The translations under genes and the position numbers were made by a program. DNA of 64,000 bases from Misgurnus anguillicaudatus (taxonomy: Eukaryota; Chordata; Actinopteri; Cypriniformes; Cobitidae), in contig NC_073358.2 in assembly GCF_027580225.2 (NCBI RefSeq), positions 27,864,501 to 27,928,500 on the forward strand, written 5' to 3'. The notes beneath the pieces are model-generated. The model was not told the origin of the DNA, ran no database searches, and saw only the letters and a program-made list of their open reading frames with translations. The first letter of the stretch is position 1; every line of letters starts with the position of its first letter. Shown here in pieces: positions 11,489-23,137 of this stretch.

Positions 11489-12403
11489 TAATGTAATTGT
11501 TGATACACGTATATGATATATAAACAAAAGATAATTTACTTGTCGCTTATTTCCCTTGTTATCAGAAATAAACTACTGTGAAATGACTCTGTTGTTATTG
11601 ATTTTATGGAAGTTGTGTTTAGTTTACAAAAGCTGTCTATACTTGCAACAATTTTAACTCTAAACAGTATTTGTGTGTCAGAGTTGATCATGGTCTCAAA
11701 TGATGTAAACTTTCATGTCACATGTCATGACATATTTGTATCACACCTTTGTAGTCAACACACCCAGGGCAAAATATCCGTTTTCACTTCAGTTCTCTTC
11801 TCTTCTTTAGTGAGAGCATGACAGGCATATAGTTATAATTACATTACAGGCATCTGAAACAACAACATCTCTCACTCTACCTGTTTCTAATAACTTGTTC
11901 TAAGAATGCTAGTCATCTCATTGAAACACTTACACCACACCTAAAACGTATGAATGACATTGCATTGTTACACTTTTCAACCAAAACAATTTCAAGTGAA
12001 AAGGTTTGCAAAATGTTTAAAATATGTCTAGTATACAGTTAACGTGAACTACAATTGTGGTGAACTTCATACATCCACTAAAAAGTCATTGGGACCTATT
12101 GGTTAATAACGGCAAAAAAGTGAAGTAAGCACTGAAAAAAATTTCAGTGTTATTTATTTGCTGATGATGATGCACATTAATCCCAAGTGTTGTCACCTAC
12201 TTTAGAGGCTCCATACCATTAGAAACCCAAGGGCCACACCATCCCATCATCATAATATGGCCATGTACAGTAGATATGTCCACACTAGTTTTACAGACAT
12301 CGAAAAAACGAGAAAATTATGGAGAAACAGAAATGTGTGTGTGGCGAGCCTTGTGACATATTAGACTTTCAAGAAACAAATATCAGATTGAAATAAATGA
12401 CTT

Positions 12404-12582
12404 AAATAAACGTTGGTGCTCAATTGGTAGATCATTGCACAGAGCATTGTGTTAGCATCACAAAAGGACATGGGTTTATTCCCTAAGAAACACACATAGT
12501 GATAAAATGTGTACCTTGTAAACATGTAATGCACTGTAAGTCGCTTTGGAGAAAAGTGTTTACCAAATCCATAAATGTAAAA
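12404..12582 (+). mobile_element. tRNA-derived SINE, near full length
   Basis: The head has an A-box-like TGGTGCTCAATTGGTAGATC and a B-box-like GGGTTTATTCCC. The body contains CCTTGTAAACATGTAATGC. The tail is TGTAAGTCGCTTTGGAGAAA and then TTTACCAAATCCATAAATG. This is the standard architecture of cyprinid tRNA-head SINEs. Confidence 0.85.
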
Positions 12583-12866
12583 TGAAAAAAATTAGAAAAT
12601 TAGAGTTTACCATTGGATTTTACAGAGAGGCTCACATATATTTAAAAAACAGCTGTGCTTTGGAGCGGTTTCCCAACATATATTCTTAGAATTAAAATTA
12701 TACATTTTAAACTGATAGCCTGTACTCACACAAACATAAATTTGGGTTGATTTTGAGTCAGTGGAGCTTCTGGTGGAAAAAGGTCAAAGAAATTAAATAT
12801 AAATGTGTTTTGTTGACAATAACTCTCTTTGTGACATGTTGACACTTAAGGATGACAGAAAGAAAT

Positions 12867-12881
12867 GGGGGGGGGGGGGGG
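12867..12881. repeat. Poly-G tract
   Basis: An uninterrupted run of about 14 G residues in otherwise A/T-rich sequence. Confidence 0.95.
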
Positions 12882-13005
12882 TGCACAATATTTTTTAATA
12901 AAGGGGTGTATGTTACAGAAACTCAAAATCTCTTTTGGATCTATGTTTGAACGCAAAAAGTAATCTATTAAAAACACAAATTAGTTCAAAATTGTTATTT
13001 GCTCT

Positions 13006-13385
13006 TTAAAGGTGCAGTGTGTAATTTTTAGAAGGATCTCTTGACAGAAATGCATCTACAAAACTATATTATCAGGGGTGTATAAAGACCTTTCATAATG
13101 AACTGTTATGTGTTTATTACCTTAGAATGAGATGTTTTTATCTACATACGCCGAGGGTCCCCTTACATGGAAGTTGCCATTTTGTGCCACCATTTTTCTA
13201 CAGAAGCCCTTAACGGACAATTTGTTTACTAAGTTGTCTCAGACGATGACATGTTTGTCCGGTGGTGGCTACCGTAGCTTCTCTATGTGTTTCAAAAGCG
13301 AGGGGTGAGTAGTGGACTAAGCCGTTGGTTGCAATTCGCAACCTCACCACTAGATGCCGCTAAAATGTACACTCTGCACCTTTAA
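13006..13385. mobile_element. TTAA MITE, family D (AAGGTGCAGTGTG), full copy
   Basis: TTAA at 13006-13009 is followed by AGGTGCAGTGTGTAATTTTT. The right end is CACTCTGCACCT followed by TTAA at 13382-13385. The element is about 372 bp. A reversed, left-truncated copy lies at 48.37-48.71 kb. Confidence 0.85.
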
Positions 13386-13659
13386 GTGAAAATTCTGGGA
13401 CAGTTGCTTTCTATATTGAAATGAAACAGAATGGAGCACATTAACTGTTATTACAATAAAGAGTCTAGAGAAACTTGACCTGGTCCATAGAAAACATTTA
13501 GTTGATTTAGAAGTTTGATATCAAACATATTTCAAGTCTGGCCGGGGGGTGGGTGACAGGATCAATAACAGCTTAATAGAAATTCACACAGATGCTTAGC
13601 ATTTAAATTGGGCAATAATTTATCATTCCCCACTCTAAGTGTAAGGATGAAAAAATCTG

Positions 13660-13976
13660 TTCAGTTTCAAAAATTAAAATCATTATTTACTCACACTCCG
13701 GTTGTTCACGTTTCGTTCTTCTGTTGAACACAAAAGAAGATATTTTGAGAAATCATTGTAGCCTCACAGTTAACAATACCCATTGACTTTCATAGTAGAA
13801 AAACAAATACTATGGAAGTCAATGGGTACAGTGAACTGTGTGCCTACTATCATTTATCTCGACAAAAATGTCTTTTTGTGTTCAACAGAATTTTTTAAAT
13901 TCACACAGGTATAAAACAACATTAGGGTGAGTACGTTGACAGAATTTTCATTTTTGGGTGAACTATCCCTTTGACA
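13660..13976. mobile_element. MITE family A, full palindrome
   Basis: Both arms are present: TTCTTCTGTTGAACACAAAA, AATACCCATTGACTTTCAT, then the mirror ACTATGGAAGTCAATGGGTA, TTTTTGTGTTCAACAGAA and the end TTGGGTGAACTATCCCTTT. The left tip is eroded. There are no coding frames. Confidence 0.85.
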
Positions 13977-14506
13977 CGTGGCCAGCTGTGAGATCTGCTC
14001 AGACATAATTATATTCAACACATTAGCACATATTCATGCCTGACTACAAACGCAGGTTCTATCTAGACAAAAAAATCACTATAATAATCATTCATGAGGA
14101 ACAACAGCATTCAGACAGTAATACCATTTATCATTGCCTTCTTTGACCTTGGCTGATTTACATTACACACATTTGAGGTCACAGCACCTGAATCTTATTA
14201 GCAAGAAATTAAAGGTTAAAACCGAACTCTATTTCATGCCTGATATATTATCATCCTACCAATCACAGAGCTTTTCAAATCCATATCATCACCTCCAGAT
14301 TATAGACCCTTGGCCTGACAGTGACACATAACATCATCCATTCAGAATAATTCAATTAATAATTCATCACATCATTCATTATTAATGATAAAACAGTGTC
14401 TTCTGCTTCGCAGGTACAGTACATTGCATGCAATCTTTTTGTCACCTGCTTTTTAACTGCTATAATCCAGCCTAATATTCACACTGCTTCTCCATACATG
14501 GATACG
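13977..14506. other. Intergenic, nothing identified
   Basis: Low-complexity-free, A/T-rich sequence with short AATTCA/ATTAATGAT motifs near 14345-14390. The 65-codon frame at 14134 has no recognisable similarity. Confidence 0.4.
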
Positions 14507-14514
14507 AGTTAGAC

Positions 14515-14888
14515 CAGTGGTCTCCAACATGGTGCCCGCGGGGAGTCTGTGAGTTGCCCGCCAAAGCACATTCTGTTAATAGTCTCAATTTTAATATTTA
14601 TTTATTACATACGGTATTTTTATATTAGCTTGGTTTCTTTATGTATGTTAAAGGCGGGGTGCATGATCTCTGTAAGCCAATGTTGACATTTTAAATCATC
14701 TAAACAAACACACCCCTACCCCAATAGAATCTGGACCTTCTTTTGATAGACCCGCCCCCCCACACATATGCCACCAAGGCAACGATGTCGGTTAGTAGAC
14801 ACCACTTACTGTTGATTGGCCACAAGTGTGTTTTGGTACTCGGCCCGACTCCCTTTTTCAAAGCTCACAAAAAGGTTGGAGACCCCTG
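14515..14888. mobile_element. hAT element (CAGTGGTCTCCAAC) carrying an inserted family C MITE
   Basis: The left end CAGTGGTCTCCAAC and right end GTTGGAGACCCCTG are inverted repeats. The 8-base flanks AGTTAGAC and AATTAGAC match at 7 of 8 positions, as expected for an old hAT insertion. From TTAA at 14648-14651 to about 14866 the interior is a family C MITE, which arrived later. Confidence 0.85.
14652..14866. mobile_element. MITE family C, copy nested in a hAT element
   Basis: It starts AGGCGGGGTGCATGATCTCT after TTAA. It contains CCCCAATAGAATCTGGACCT, CAAGGCAACGATGTCGGTTA and the right-hand block GACTCCCTTTTTCAAAG. The extreme right end is lost. Confidence 0.8.
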
Positions 14889-15444
14889 AATTAGACTCTC
14901 AAGCTTCAAAAATGATCACAGCGGCCCATATATGGCTCAACATTCGAATGTTGCAAGTTTATGGAAATTAAAACCTTCCACCCATACAAACCTGATATAA
15001 ACATGTTCTAATGTATATCATGGACTGCTGTATGTAATTACAGAAATTTAACCCTTTAAGCATCACCCCACCCTATTGAGTTAAGTCTACACTCTTGGAG
15101 CTTTCAAACAATATACAGTTTGTCATGATTAGATAAGAATTCATATGCAAACATTGAAGTAAATGTGGGCGTCCTGCTGGTGGGACATTGACATTTAGCA
15201 GGAAATAAATGTTTTGAGGCACAGTCTCTTCATAAATGAATCAATTACTCTCCATACATAATTTATTTTATAAAACACTGTGGAAATGTCTATTCTGGAG
15301 GCTTAGACCTTTCCAACGATATATAGTTTGTAGTGATAGATTAAAATTTACATCAACAATATTAATGCAAACTAGGTGTCCCGTATTCGGGATGGCGACG
15401 CTTACCATGTTTGTGAAAATCAGGCTCAGAAAAATGTAGAAACT

Positions 15445-15755
15445 GTACATTTTCTGTCGCTGGGGTTGTACCCCAAGGTTTAGTTTTGTCCCCTTTACAG
15501 GTCATAATACGATGTTGTACCTTTTTGGGTATTACTGTACCATAAGCACGTATATACCTTGGAATTAAATGTTTTGTACCCCTAAAATTTAACTGGTACA
15601 AAATTGGTCTTTAAAAGGTACAAAATCTGTCGATAGGGTATACTATTGTACAGAAATGTACATTTCAATGTGTTAAAAGTACAAAAATGAAGATTTGAGA
15701 GTCCCCCAAGATGGAAAATGTAAAGTTTTGTACCTTTTTGCTGACAGTGCTGAAA
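15445..15755. mobile_element. MITE rich in GGTACAAA/TTTGTACC
   Basis: Repeated TTGTACCTTTT and AAAAGGTACAAA words sit in inverted arrangement, with ends TCTGTCGCTGGGG and CTGACAGTG. This resembles a common fish palindromic repeat, and no clear target duplication was found. The preceding 14897-15444 stretch holds nothing else that I recognise. Confidence 0.6.
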
Positions 15756-16528
15756 TGTGTCAATTTAATTAAATTAATATTAATCTTTGACATACTCTTA
15801 ATATTAAAATCAAGGTTATATTTTACAGAATGTTCTTTACATTATGTAGGATGTTATTATGTAAAAAAAAAAAAACAGTAAGTCACAAAAAAGACTTTAG
15901 ATGAGTTTTCAAAGACTGAGTCACAACTGTTATTTTCAGTTCCCAACTATTCCTAACACTTGAACACTAGGTATCATTGGTGTTGGCTGTTTGCTAGCAT
16001 ATGTTTCAGTGCCAGACAGCAATGACGTGTATAAGTATAAATCTAGACCCAGGTGTGGGCAGTGAGAATAAACAATGGTGATTTTAAATACTGCAGTCTG
16101 TAAAGAAGACAATAGAACTCAGGCAGCCAGACACAAGCAGAACATCAGGACAAGGTTGCACACGCATGACTACAGATGCTGTATGTGAGAAAGTGTGAGA
16201 AGAGATATATGCATCTTTTACACTCTTCTGTGCATGGATATTTGTTGTAACTACTTTTAGTCCATTCCTTTTCTGAAATGATCTACTGCTCTTGTCTGGC
16301 TGAATTGGTGCTTTTCAACCCTGTACAAAAATTCGTCAGTTAGTTCCAATTAGTTCCTTCAATCTGACATGCTTGATGAAACTCTTTAGATCAATGCTAA
16401 AGACTGCAAGACAAAATGAGTGCATCAGACATCCAAGTTGTATTGTGCTGGTGGCCGTTACTTAACAAGATTAAGACCCTTGGGTTAAAAGAAAAAATAT
16501 ATTTGACCCTGACTGTGAAAACCCATCT
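15756..16528. other. Intergenic, nothing identified
   Basis: No coding frame, RNA gene or repeat termini recognised. It contains a short A run near 15860. Confidence 0.4.
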
Positions 16529-17066
16529 TTAAAGAGCACATATTGTCCGATTCACGATTTCACATTTCTTTTGGTGTGTAAGTGTGTATTAATACATGTT
16601 AACGATATGCAAAAGGTACAAACCCCAAAGTAAACAATGACACGAATTATCGTCTCCAACGTAAATCTCTTTTCTTGGACTACAACAAACGCACAGATTG
16701 TAGGCAACAGTTTACTTCTTGGGATTGGTGATGTTGGGAAGACCTACATTATCGTAATTCCTCCCACTTTGACTCACAGCCTGTAAGTTAGCATTGCATT
16801 GTGACTGAATCTTTCAAACATGGTAAGGAGCGTCACATTTCCGTCAGAGGTATTCAGGCCAATCACAACATACAGATTAGTTGGCCAATCAGGACACAGA
16901 GCTTTTCAAATCCGTGCGTTTCAGGAAGAGAGTGAAATCTGGAGCTACAAAAATGTACTGTATGTGGAAAATAATGTGTTTTTAACCATAAACTACACGA
17001 ACACATTGTATTATACCAAATACACAAAATAACATTGTTTTTAGCGATGAAAAAGTTGCTCTTTAA
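16529..17066. mobile_element. TTAA MITE, family E, full copy
   Basis: TTAA at 16529-16532 precedes AGAGCACATATTGTCC. The right end reads AAAGTTGCTCT followed by TTAA at 17063-17066. Internal blocks CAAAAGGTACAAACCCCAAA and CCAAATACACAAAATAACAT recur at 43.2-44.0 kb and, inverted, at 44.45-45.71 kb. About 530 bp, non-coding. Confidence 0.85.
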
Positions 17067-17651
17067 ATAATTTTTTACTGATTTCTACCTAAAATCATCC
17101 TACATAAATATAAATCTATAAAATTCTTCAGTGACTGTTCTTGATCTAACACATCCACACACACTCATCTGCAATGCTCATCTGTGGTCACCTGGCTTTG
17201 ACCCTGCACTTACTACTGTTATCCCATGAGGCATTAATGTGAATAAGACTAACTGCTGTTGCCCTGAGCCAAAACACCAACTGGACCAAACGGTCCCCAA
17301 ACATGTCAGGCAGATAAACACTCACTGTCACACTAACTCGCTATTCACTCACTAAGTTAAATAACTACACAATGGCGCTCTATTGTCAACAGTTTTTAAG
17401 AAATAAACGATGTGCATTTGTCTCACAGGGTCATGGAATGACGGCAGGACAAGCATTGAGCCTTTATTTAAGTTGTAATAGATTAGGGACCATATGTCTC
17501 ATCCAGAGGCCCTACAACACACACATATTGTGAGTCAGTTCGGCAATCTGGCCAGCACTAAGAAAGACAAACTAAGGTTCACACCTGTTTTAGAGAGATA
17601 ACATTTGCATATATATTTAAAAAGTCAAGAGTTTTGTTAGACAAAATATGA
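17067..17651. other. Intergenic, nothing identified
   Basis: Unremarkable composition. No gene, RNA or repeat end was recognised. Confidence 0.4.
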
Positions 17652-18552
17652 TTAAAGGATTAGTCCATTTTCTTAAAAGAAAAATCCAGTTAATTTACTC
17701 ACCACCATGTCATCCAAAATGTTGATGTCTTTCTTTGTTCAGTTGAGAGATTATGTTTTTTTTTAATGGATTTTAATAGAGCCCAACATTTAATACTTAT
17801 CTCAACACTTAACAGTTTTTTTCAACGTTTCAAAGGACTCTAAACGATCCCAAACGAGGCATAAGGGTCTTATCTAGCAAAACGGTTGTCATGTTTGACA
17901 GGAGAAATGAAAAATGTGCACTTTTGAACCACAGCTTCTCGTCTGGGTCCGATCCTGTGATACGCCAGCGTGAACTTACATAAATGCAAAGTGACGTAGA
18001 GAGGTCACTTGTTACATATATAAAACACACATTTGCGGACCATTGTAAACAATAAACTGACACAAAGACATTAATTAGTATCAGTTGACATACAACAACG
18101 TAGGAACGGTCCTCTTTCAACACACTTGTAAACACTGGGGCAGAGTTTCGCGTTCGTCCTCTGTGACCTCTTGAAGTGATGATGTATTGCGTGGGGTCGC
18201 GCTGGCGCATCATGACCGGACCTGGACGGGAAGTTGTGGTTTGGAGGGGCGTGTTTTTTATTTTTCTTGTCAAGAATGACAATCGTTTCGCTGGATGGGA
18301 CCCTTATGCCTCGTTGGGGATCGTTTGGGGTCCTTTGAAACTCCGTTGAAAAATTGTTAGTTGTTGAGTTAAGTATTAAGTGTTGGGCTCTATTAAAGTC
18401 CATTAAAATGAGAAAAAATCCTGCAATGTTTTCCAAAAAAAACATAAAATTTCTTCTCGACTGAACAAAGAAAGACATCAATTTTTTTGGATGACATGGT
18501 AGTGAGTAAATTATCTGGATTTTTTGTTTAAGAAAATGGACTAATCCTTTAA
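17652..18552. mobile_element. TTAA-flanked palindromic MITE, family B, copy 2
   Basis: TTAA at 17652-17655 and 18549-18552 bracket an 893-bp element starting AGGATTAGTCCATTTTC, ending in the complement, and matching the 4.4-5.3 kb copy throughout. The minus-strand frames of 150 and 164 codons within it come from the palindrome and have no protein similarity I recognise. The right TTAA is shared with the next element. Confidence 0.92.
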
Positions 18553-19237
18553 AGGGACACTCCACTTTTTATGAAAATATGCTCGTTTTCCAGCTCCCCT
18601 AGAGTTTGACATTTGATTTTTACCGTTTTGGAATCCATTCAAGCTGATCTCCGGGTCTGGTGGTACCACTTTTAGCATAGCTTAGCACAATCCATTGAAT
18701 CTGATTAAGACCATTAGCATCACACTCAAAATAATCAAATAGTTTCAATATTTTTTCTTTAAAACGTGACTCTTCTGTAGTTACATCGTGTACTAAGTCC
18801 GAAAATAGTCCCCTTGGTAACTTTCAATAACAGGGCACTATTTTTGAGCACTGCGTAATATCATTGCGCCTGCTGCAGCCATGTTACAGCAGCAAAGTCC
18901 TTGATTATTTCGCCAGAATGATAGTATAGTTCCTAGCCATATCGGTCTAGAAAATCGCAACTTTTAATTTTCTGTCGGTCTTAGTACACAATGTAACTAC
19001 AGAAGAGTCAAGTTTTAAATAGGAAAAATATCGCAACTCTTTGGTCATTTTTGAGCGCGATGCTAATGGTCTAATCAGATTCAATGGATTGTGCTAAGCT
19101 AAGCTATGCTAAAAGTGCTAGCGCCAAACCCAGAGATCAACTGAATGGATTCCAAAACGGTAAGAATCAAATGTTTAACTCTAGGGGAGCTGGAAAATAA
19201 GCATATTTTTAAAAAGAAGTGGTGTGTGTCTATTTAA
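18553..19237. mobile_element. TTAA MITE, family F, abutting family B copy
   Basis: The left end AGGGACACTCCACTTTTTAT follows directly after the shared TTAA. The right end is AAAGAAGTGGTGTGTGTCTA before TTAA at 19234-19237. The arms are inverted copies (TTTTCCAGCTCCCCTAGAGT with ACTCTAGGGGAGCTGGAAAA; AGCATAGCTTAGCACAATCC with its complement). A partial copy lies at 46.67-47.12 kb. Confidence 0.9.
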
Positions 19238-19780
19238 ACAGTGACCTATATGCAACAAAATAAAAGCCATTAAAAGCAACAAATGGAACTTAAACTAAAG
19301 GCTGTCATTCTATGTACATTCACGTAGTGTCTCATTTGTTCATACAATGTACTTACTTTTGGTCATAGTAATGGGGACTGCATTGAGTTCATTTAAACCT
19401 CATAACAAGCCAGGCTCTTCTAATTCCAGCCGTACTTCTGGTCCTAGATCTCGAATGGTCCATTCAGCTTTAAAATACACACAAAAAAGCTACGACACAA
19501 ACCATCTGTTAACATAGCTCTCCGCAGTATCATAAAAGTCAGGATGGTTTCAGGTAAGAAACTATAAATGTCATCCTTCTGCTAGAAGAATGATTTTGCT
19601 CATCAATGTTAATTGTTATGAACCTATAAATCTAGTATTTTATCATGTAGCCATCATTTTTAAGTAATACTGAACTTGAGGCTGCACCATGTTATGAATA
19701 TGACATTCACAACAAAACAGCATAATATGCTGACTGCTAAAGGCAAAAAATATGCAAATCAAACCAGACAAAATAGATTT
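19238..19780. other. Intergenic spacer downstream of klhl13
   Basis: No gene or repeat terminus recognised. It separates the family F MITE from the inferred 3' end of klhl13. Confidence 0.4.
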
Positions 19781-19793
19781 TTGTCTCAAAATC

Positions 19794-19799
19794 TTTATT
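19794..19799 (-). promoter_or_regulatory. klhl13: Candidate polyadenylation signal of klhl13
   Basis: TTTATT on the plus strand reads AATAAA on the gene strand, about 830 bases after the klhl13 stop codon. No transposon end lies between, so it is the first plausible end of the transcript. Whether it is used is inference. Confidence 0.4.
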
Positions 19800-20030
19800 A
19801 AATTTAGAAAACACAATTCTGTTAATGCTTCATAACAACAGCAGGAGTAGAGAATTGATATCAGTTAGAGAGGGGAGGGATGGGGGAGGCCAACCCCTGA
19901 GTTTAAAACTGCTTCCTCATCCTGTGGTCAAAGGTCAACTAACCCCCTGAGAGAGAATGAAGGTAAAAAGATGAGTGTAAATGAAAAGTAGGATGAGAAT
20001 GGATAGAAATAAGAAAACAGGGCAGTCATA

Positions 20031-20085
<55 letters not shown>

Positions 20086-20630
20086 AAGAGGGGATAGGGG
20101 ACCTCAGAATAGGTGGGACTGGGGAAACGTCTTCATAGCATAACTCTGGAGACTCAGGTAGAAAAGTTGAATTGCAAAGTCATTTGTTTTTCAAGTTAAT
20201 GTTATTCCTGCCAAAAGACACAAAACAAATCCCAAAATGCAATGTTAAGATGTAATTATGCCCAACCGTTGGATTAGTTCCAGTTTTCTTTCTCATCGCA
20301 AAGCAAATAAGGAAAAGGGGCATCAGCTTCCAAAAGGACATGGGGGATGAGGAAGAGAAGTGGAATTAAGGGAAGGGAGAGGGGTTTCACCACAGACACC
20401 ATTGAGACGTATATCAGTGGGGAGTGCAAACATTGTCTTTATCCTGTGGGAAAAGAAACAGTAAGAGAGAGAGAGAGTGTGAGAGAGAGAGAGAGGGAGA
20501 ACGAGAGAGACCAATTGGATTGGAGCTTCATCTATTCATTTATCTGTCCGTCAATCCATCCATCCATTCGTCCTTCAATGCGATCGACCCTTTAATTCTT
20601 CCATCTCTCTCACTCTCTCTCCATCCATTC
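19800..20630 (-). other. klhl13: Probable 3' UTR of klhl13
   Basis: Directly downstream of the stop codon at 20631. It lacks recognisable transposon ends and contains a long (GA)n tract, (CU)n in the transcript, at 20035-20082 plus a second purine-rich stretch near 20465-20510. The boundary is inferred from the AATAAA at 19794. Confidence 0.45.
20035..20082. repeat. (AG)n microsatellite
   Basis: About 48 bases of uninterrupted AG dinucleotide. Confidence 0.97.
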
Positions 20631-21124
20631 TCAAGGAGCAGAGAGCGGAGACTCTCGATTTGGTGATCCGGCAAGCGAGAGGTCCTCAGGGGGGAACACG
20701 GTCAGTGTGCAGGCCCTGATGCCACCGAGGGACTCTGGCAGATCGAATACTTTATGCCACTCGTCTTTCTCTGGGTCATACTTCTGTACAATCTCCACCA
20801 TGCAGCGGTTGTTCCACGAGTACCCGCCCACCACATAGATTTTATTCTCGAATACGGCCACGCCCACGTCGCTTTGCCCGCGGAGCATGGCCGCGATTGG
20901 TGTCCACAAGTCAAGGGTGGGGCTATAGTACTCACAGCTCAGTACATCGTCATAGTCGCTGGTGCCCCGGAAGTGGTTCCCGCCGATGACGTAGAGACGG
21001 TCGCCGACGGTGCACATGCAGTGTAAGCCACGCACCGTCGTCATAGGAGCTTTTTGAGTCCACTTATCAGCGTCTGGGTCAAAACACATCAGCTCTTTCT
21101 GGAAGGTGTCGTGAGTTATTCCAC
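20631..21124 (-). CDS. klhl13: klhl13 last coding exon: kelch repeats 4-6 and C terminus
   Basis: The acceptor GTACAG precedes 21124. The exon opens with the last two bases of a glycine codon, completing the GG of kelch repeat 4, and ends at TGA 20631-20633. It encodes 163 whole residues. They include [53 protein letters not shown] and [20 protein letters not shown], i.e. the GG...Y...W pattern of propeller blades, with the tail RESPLSAP. Ending at SPLSAP rather than with an added SDHS-like tail is more like KLHL13 than mammalian KLHL9. The propeller is the substrate-binding face. No frameshift or stop interrupts it. Confidence 0.97.
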
Positions 21125-21427
21125 CTGTACGACAAAGTATAGGAAGAGATGACATTTTTTTAAAAGGCCAGGAAGCATTAGACACTGTTTACAGCTGGTA
21201 TCAAGTTTTGTGATTACTCAAAACACATTTTGAGGTTGTCATAACTGCTTTTGTAATGTAAATTCTGATGACAGTAAAATATTGCTTACCTACCACCAGT
21301 ACAATAAAGCACTGCTTTCAAACAATGGCTTTACACTTTGCTGGTTACATTTGACATAAAACAAAATTAACTGCACCATTTTGGAAAAATTTGGAAGAAA
21401 TGCATACATACCAAGACCAGTGTTGGG

Positions 21428-22622
21428 GTAAGTTACTTTTAAAAGTAATGCATTCAAATAATAAGTTAAAAAATTAACTTATTGCATTACTTAGTGTGTT
21501 TTCACATATGTTGGTGCGCACCAAAATACATTGTATCATTTTTCAGTTAATGCGGTCCGTGTTCACATATTATTTTTTTTACTGTACTCGAAATGCCGCA
21601 CCGTACACCATGTGACAACGGTCAGCACTGTCATTGGTCTCTGACAGCTCTCACCATCTCATGACCACCCCCACGTTTCCACGACAACCAGCCTGACAGG
21701 AAGAGCGCAGCTATCAAGATGTGGAGATAAACGATGCACGTCTTTGCGAAGTTTCTTTGCTTTAACGCGAAATTTGCGTAGCTGTTCTATTAAAGCCTTT
21801 CTCACAGAGCCGTTTGCTAAAAAGCCCGTAATGTCACTATTTGTGTGTGGAGGACAGCTATGCATTTATAAAATCATCAGCTCAAACGTAAAGGAGACAG
21901 CGAATCTCTGCAACGGACCAGGATTGGCTTGTTTGTTGTTTACCCACAATATAACACCCGGCTCATGTCACAACGGAAGCCCAGTGGCTCAAACATGTGG
22001 AGAACTTCCTGTATTTGGTTCGGCCCGAGGTCCAGCAGTGTTCACACCACAGGTGGGTCGCCCCAGAGTTCGGCGACAGCCGCTCCGAGACCACCTGTTT
22101 AGAGCGGTCTCGGAGCGGTCGTTTAGTGCGCACCCAAGTGCGGCTGTCGTGTTCACACTGACCCAAACGAACCGTACTCGGAGCGACACGTCATTTGGGC
22201 CGACCTAAACAGTGTATATGTGAAAACACCCTTAGTTACTTTTCATGGAAAGTAATGCTTACATTACTTTTAAGTTACTTTTGCGTTACTTTTTCTTACT
22301 TTGCAGGTGTTTTTATGACTTAGAAGTTCTGCATTCAGAAATTGCATATTTCCATTGCAAAAATGTCAAGCTCTGGTCTGCCATCTCCATTTTTGACTGA
22401 AACTGTTCAGTGTGTAATTCTACATTAATACATTCAGTTTAATGCAGTATATTGATTTTATACATCTAATTATTTAAATTGAAAAGTAACTCATTACTTT
22501 TTAAAAAGTAACTCAAATATTAATTTGTACATTTATAAAGTAATGCGTTACTTTACTCATTACTTCAGAAAAGTAATATTATTACGTAATGCACGTTACT
22601 TGTAATGTGTTACCTCCAACAG
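21428..22622. mobile_element. Outer element with CAGTGTTGGGGTAA / TTACCTCCAACAGTG ends
   Basis: The left end (CCAGTGTTGGGGTAAGTTAC) and right end (GTGTTACCTCCAACAGTG) are inverted repeats, and the arms are rich in AAGTAACTC/GAGTTACTT words. The interior 21494-22231 is a separate later insertion. It lies in the last klhl13 intron. I could not fix the target duplication. Confidence 0.75.
21491..22234. mobile_element. Nested element, 3-bp TSD TTA (Harbinger-like)
   Basis: The ends GTGTGTTTTCACATATG and CATATGTGAAAACACCC-type complement are inverted. The flanks are TTA at 21491-21493 and 22232-22234, as in PIF/Harbinger insertions (TWA targets). The interior is GC-rich (CGGAGCGGTC, GTTCGGCCCG), unlike the surrounding intron. 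Overlapping open frames on both strands have no recognisable similarity. About 738 bp, non-autonomous. Confidence 0.75.
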
Positions 22623-22669
22623 TGACCAAGACAAGTCAATATGCATATATATATATGCTTGTTTGATAA

Positions 22670-22910
22670 AGGTGGGTGCATGATTTTTCAAAGCCAATGT
22701 TGATATCTGAAATCACCTAAACAAACACGCCCTGTCCCCAATAGAATCTGGACCTTTTTTTAATAGACCCGCCCCACACATACGCAACCCAGGCAACGAT
22801 GTTGGTTAGTAGACACGCCCCTTACTGCTGATGGCTACAAATGTGTTTTGGTACTCGACCCGATTCCCTTTTCCAAAGTGTTTTTCTAAAATCATGCACT
22901 CCACCTTTAA
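22670..22910. mobile_element. MITE family C, most complete copy
   Basis: The left end AAAGGTGGGTGCATGATTTT and right end AAATCATGCACTCCACCTT before TTAA (22907-22910) are inverted repeats. The left TTAA has decayed to GATA. The body matches the 6.9 and 14.65 kb copies. Confidence 0.85.
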
Positions 22911-23137
22911 TATAACGGTCCCATTCAACCATCATACTATTGTTTTTTATTGATGATGCTAATGTACATGTATTATGCAAATACCTCCCTTACTTTTGCA
23001 TATGTCTATACTGCCTATACTAATATATGCATCTGCTGTAAAGCGTATCTGCTACAATGCAAAATTGTAAAAAGCGATATAGAAATAAATTTTAATTGAA
23101 CAACAGATCATGTGAAGCAAGCACATTTGAAGTTCAC

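Larger units (their letters stand above)
10845..11660. mobile_element. Dispersed repeat of unknown family, copy 1, interrupted
   Basis: The stretches 10850-10995 and about 11500-11620 are similar to 50828-51002 and 51045-51160, in the same order. Shared words include GGCTTGTGGCTAAACTGA, GAGCATGGATCACA, GAACCTGTAGCTAACA and GTTGTTATTGATT. In this copy an (AT)n expansion and a hAT element (11164-11488) have split the unit. The class is unknown because no termini or coding frames were recognised. Confidence 0.65.

Noticed and set aside
17830..18565. Minus-strand frames of 150 and 164 codons
   Set aside because: They lie wholly inside palindromic MITE family B, overlap each other, and have no recognisable protein family.
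21744..22208. 154-codon plus-strand frame
   Set aside because: It comes from the GC-rich palindromic element at 21494-22231. Mirrored frames exist on the other strand, and no motif or splice context supports a gene.
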